A stretch of 64,000 nucleotides of DNA from NCBI RefSeq assembly GCF_900115555.1, contig NZ_FOWX01000009.1, positions 1-64,000 on the forward strand. The letters are read 5' to 3'. Positions 63,282 to 64,000 of this stretch are shown here, one piece after another. This DNA is from Pseudomonas borbori (lineage in GTDB: Bacteria > Pseudomonadota > Gammaproteobacteria > Pseudomonadales > Pseudomonadaceae). The notes beneath the pieces are model-generated. The model saw only the letters and a program-made list of their open reading frames with translations, did no database searches and was not told where the DNA came from. The first letter of the stretch is position 1. Each line of letters starts with the position of its first letter. The position numbers were made by a program, and so were the translations under genes.

Positions 63282-64000
63282 TTAGTGGGCGGTGCGGATC
63301 GCGTCGGCGAGCTTCTCGACCAGGCTGTCGATCTGGGCCTTCTCGACGATCAGGGGCGGCGACATGGCCAGGGTATCGCCGGTCACCCGCACCATCAGGT
63401 CATTGTGGAAGCACTGCTCGAACACCTGGTAGCCGCGTTTGCCGACGCCGTGGCTGCTCGGCGCCAGTTGCACGCCGCCGACCAGGCCGATGGCGCGGAT
63501 GTCGATCACGCCCGGCAGGTCGCGCAGGCTGTGCAGGGCGTCCTGCCAGTAGTCTTCCAGCTCGATGGCGCGATCGAACAGCTTGTCGCGCCGGTAGATG
63601 TCCAGGGTCGCCAGGGCTGCGGCGCAGGCGACCGGATGGCCGGAGTAGGTGTAGCCGTGGAACAGTTCGATGCCGTCCGGGCCCTGCATGAAGGCGTCGT
63701 GGATCTGCTCGTCGACCAATACCGCGCCCATCGGGATGGCGCCGTTGGTCAGGCCCTTGGCGGTGGTGATGAGGTCCGGGGTGACGCCCCAGCGCTGGGC
63801 GGCGAAGGCCTGGCCGACGCGGCCGAAGCCGCTGATGACCTCGTCGAAGATCAGCAGGATGCCGTGCTTGCGGGTGATCTCGCGCAGGCGCTGCAGATAA
63901 CCCACCGGCGGCAGTATCACCCCGGCCGAGCCGGACATCGGTTCGACGATGACCGCGGCGATGTTCTCGGCGCCGTGCAGGCTGACCAGACGCTCCAGTT
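63282..64000 (-). CDS. Class III aminotransferase, 5' end beyond the window (omega-amino acid type)
   Basis: About 239 C-terminal residues are visible; the start lies beyond position 64000. The PLP lysine is in TTAKGLTNG and the cofactor aspartate in LLIFDEVISGFGRVG. HGYTYSGHPVACAAALATLDIY and the C-terminal MRVTGDTLAMSPPLIVEKAQID fit omega-amino acid:pyruvate or polyamine-type transaminases. The substrate cannot be fixed from this part. The cupin gene follows 21 nt downstream. Confidence 0.88.
   Translation of the reverse strand, partial: LERLVSLHGAENIAAVIVEPMSGSAGVILPPVGYLQRLREITRKHGILLIFDEVISGFGRVGQAFAAQRWGVTPDLITTAKGLTNGAIPMGAVLVDEQIHDAFMQGPDGIELFHGYTYSGHPVACAAALATLDIYRRDKLFDRAIELEDYWQDALHSLRDLPGVIDIRAIGLVGGVQLAPSSHGVGKRGYQVFEQCFHNDLMVRVTGDTLAMSPPLIVEKAQIDSLVEKLADAIRTAH

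Overview
This is a high-GC chromosomal segment that reads as Pseudomonas sensu stricto, close to the P. aeruginosa group. The protein sequences and gene order (pstSCAB-phoU, phoBR, ubiA-ubiC, glc, rubredoxins-alkT, hup, oxyR-recG, spoT-rpoZ-gmk, rph-crc-pyrE, argB-algC-dut-coaBC, radC, rpmB-rpmG) follow the block I remember as roughly PA5313-PA5369 of PAO1. This is a recollection, not an alignment. No rRNA, tRNA, CRISPR array, prophage or intact insertion sequence was seen.

Layout. 0.2-5.7 kb: a hexose-6-phosphate mutarotase, then an exporter operon (membrane-fusion protein, ATPase, two MacB/FtsX-type permeases). 5.7-9.6 kb: a TRAP dicarboxylate/2-oxoacid transporter split into divergent dctQM and dctP, then a YciA-type thioesterase. 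9.7-23.2 kb: the phosphate regulon core. It holds pstS, pstC, pstA, pstB, phoU, a CheY-like regulator, an M23 peptidase, a CNNM/CorC protein and phoR-phoB. Three Pho boxes stand before pstS, pstC and phoB. 23.2-24.9 kb: a decayed island with a frameshifted Schlafen/AlbA_2 ATP-binding protein, translationally coupled to a tiny scar that looks like the two ends of an hsdM gene. 25.0-26.6 kb: ubiA and ubiC. 26.7-36.1 kb: glycolate utilisation (glcC divergent from glcDEFG-glcB-glcA), with two identical GlcC-type operator dyads. 36.2-38.9 kb: two rubredoxins, rubredoxin reductase, HU and a small SCP2-like protein. 39.4-44.0 kb: oxyR-recG and a YbaK-HDOD fusion. 44.1-52.7 kb: SDR epimerase, lipoprotein, RidA, spoT, rpoZ, gmk, yicC, rph, a DUF4870 protein and crc. 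52.8-64 kb: pyrE, a DUF4124 protein, the argB-algC-dut-coaBC operon, radC, an orphan oligopeptide-type binding protein, rpmB-rpmG, a cupin and a truncated class III aminotransferase.

How the genes work together. PhoR-PhoB would read Pi status through the Pst transporter and PhoU and drive pst and phoB through the visible Pho boxes. Glycolate enters by the GlcA permease, is oxidised to glyoxylate by GlcDEF and condensed with acetyl-CoA by malate synthase G, under GlcC control. Crc is encoded here, and A-rich Hfq/Crc-type motifs overlap the ribosome-binding sites of dctP and glcA, so the window contains both a catabolite-repression regulator and probable targets.

Main points of interest: the restriction-modification scar next to phoB, the one-base frameshift beside it, the paired GlcC operators, an unassigned 14-bp palindrome between the TRAP genes, a C9 tract inside the long form of algC, and several families of palindromic intergenic repeats, one of which supplies the ubiC stop codon.
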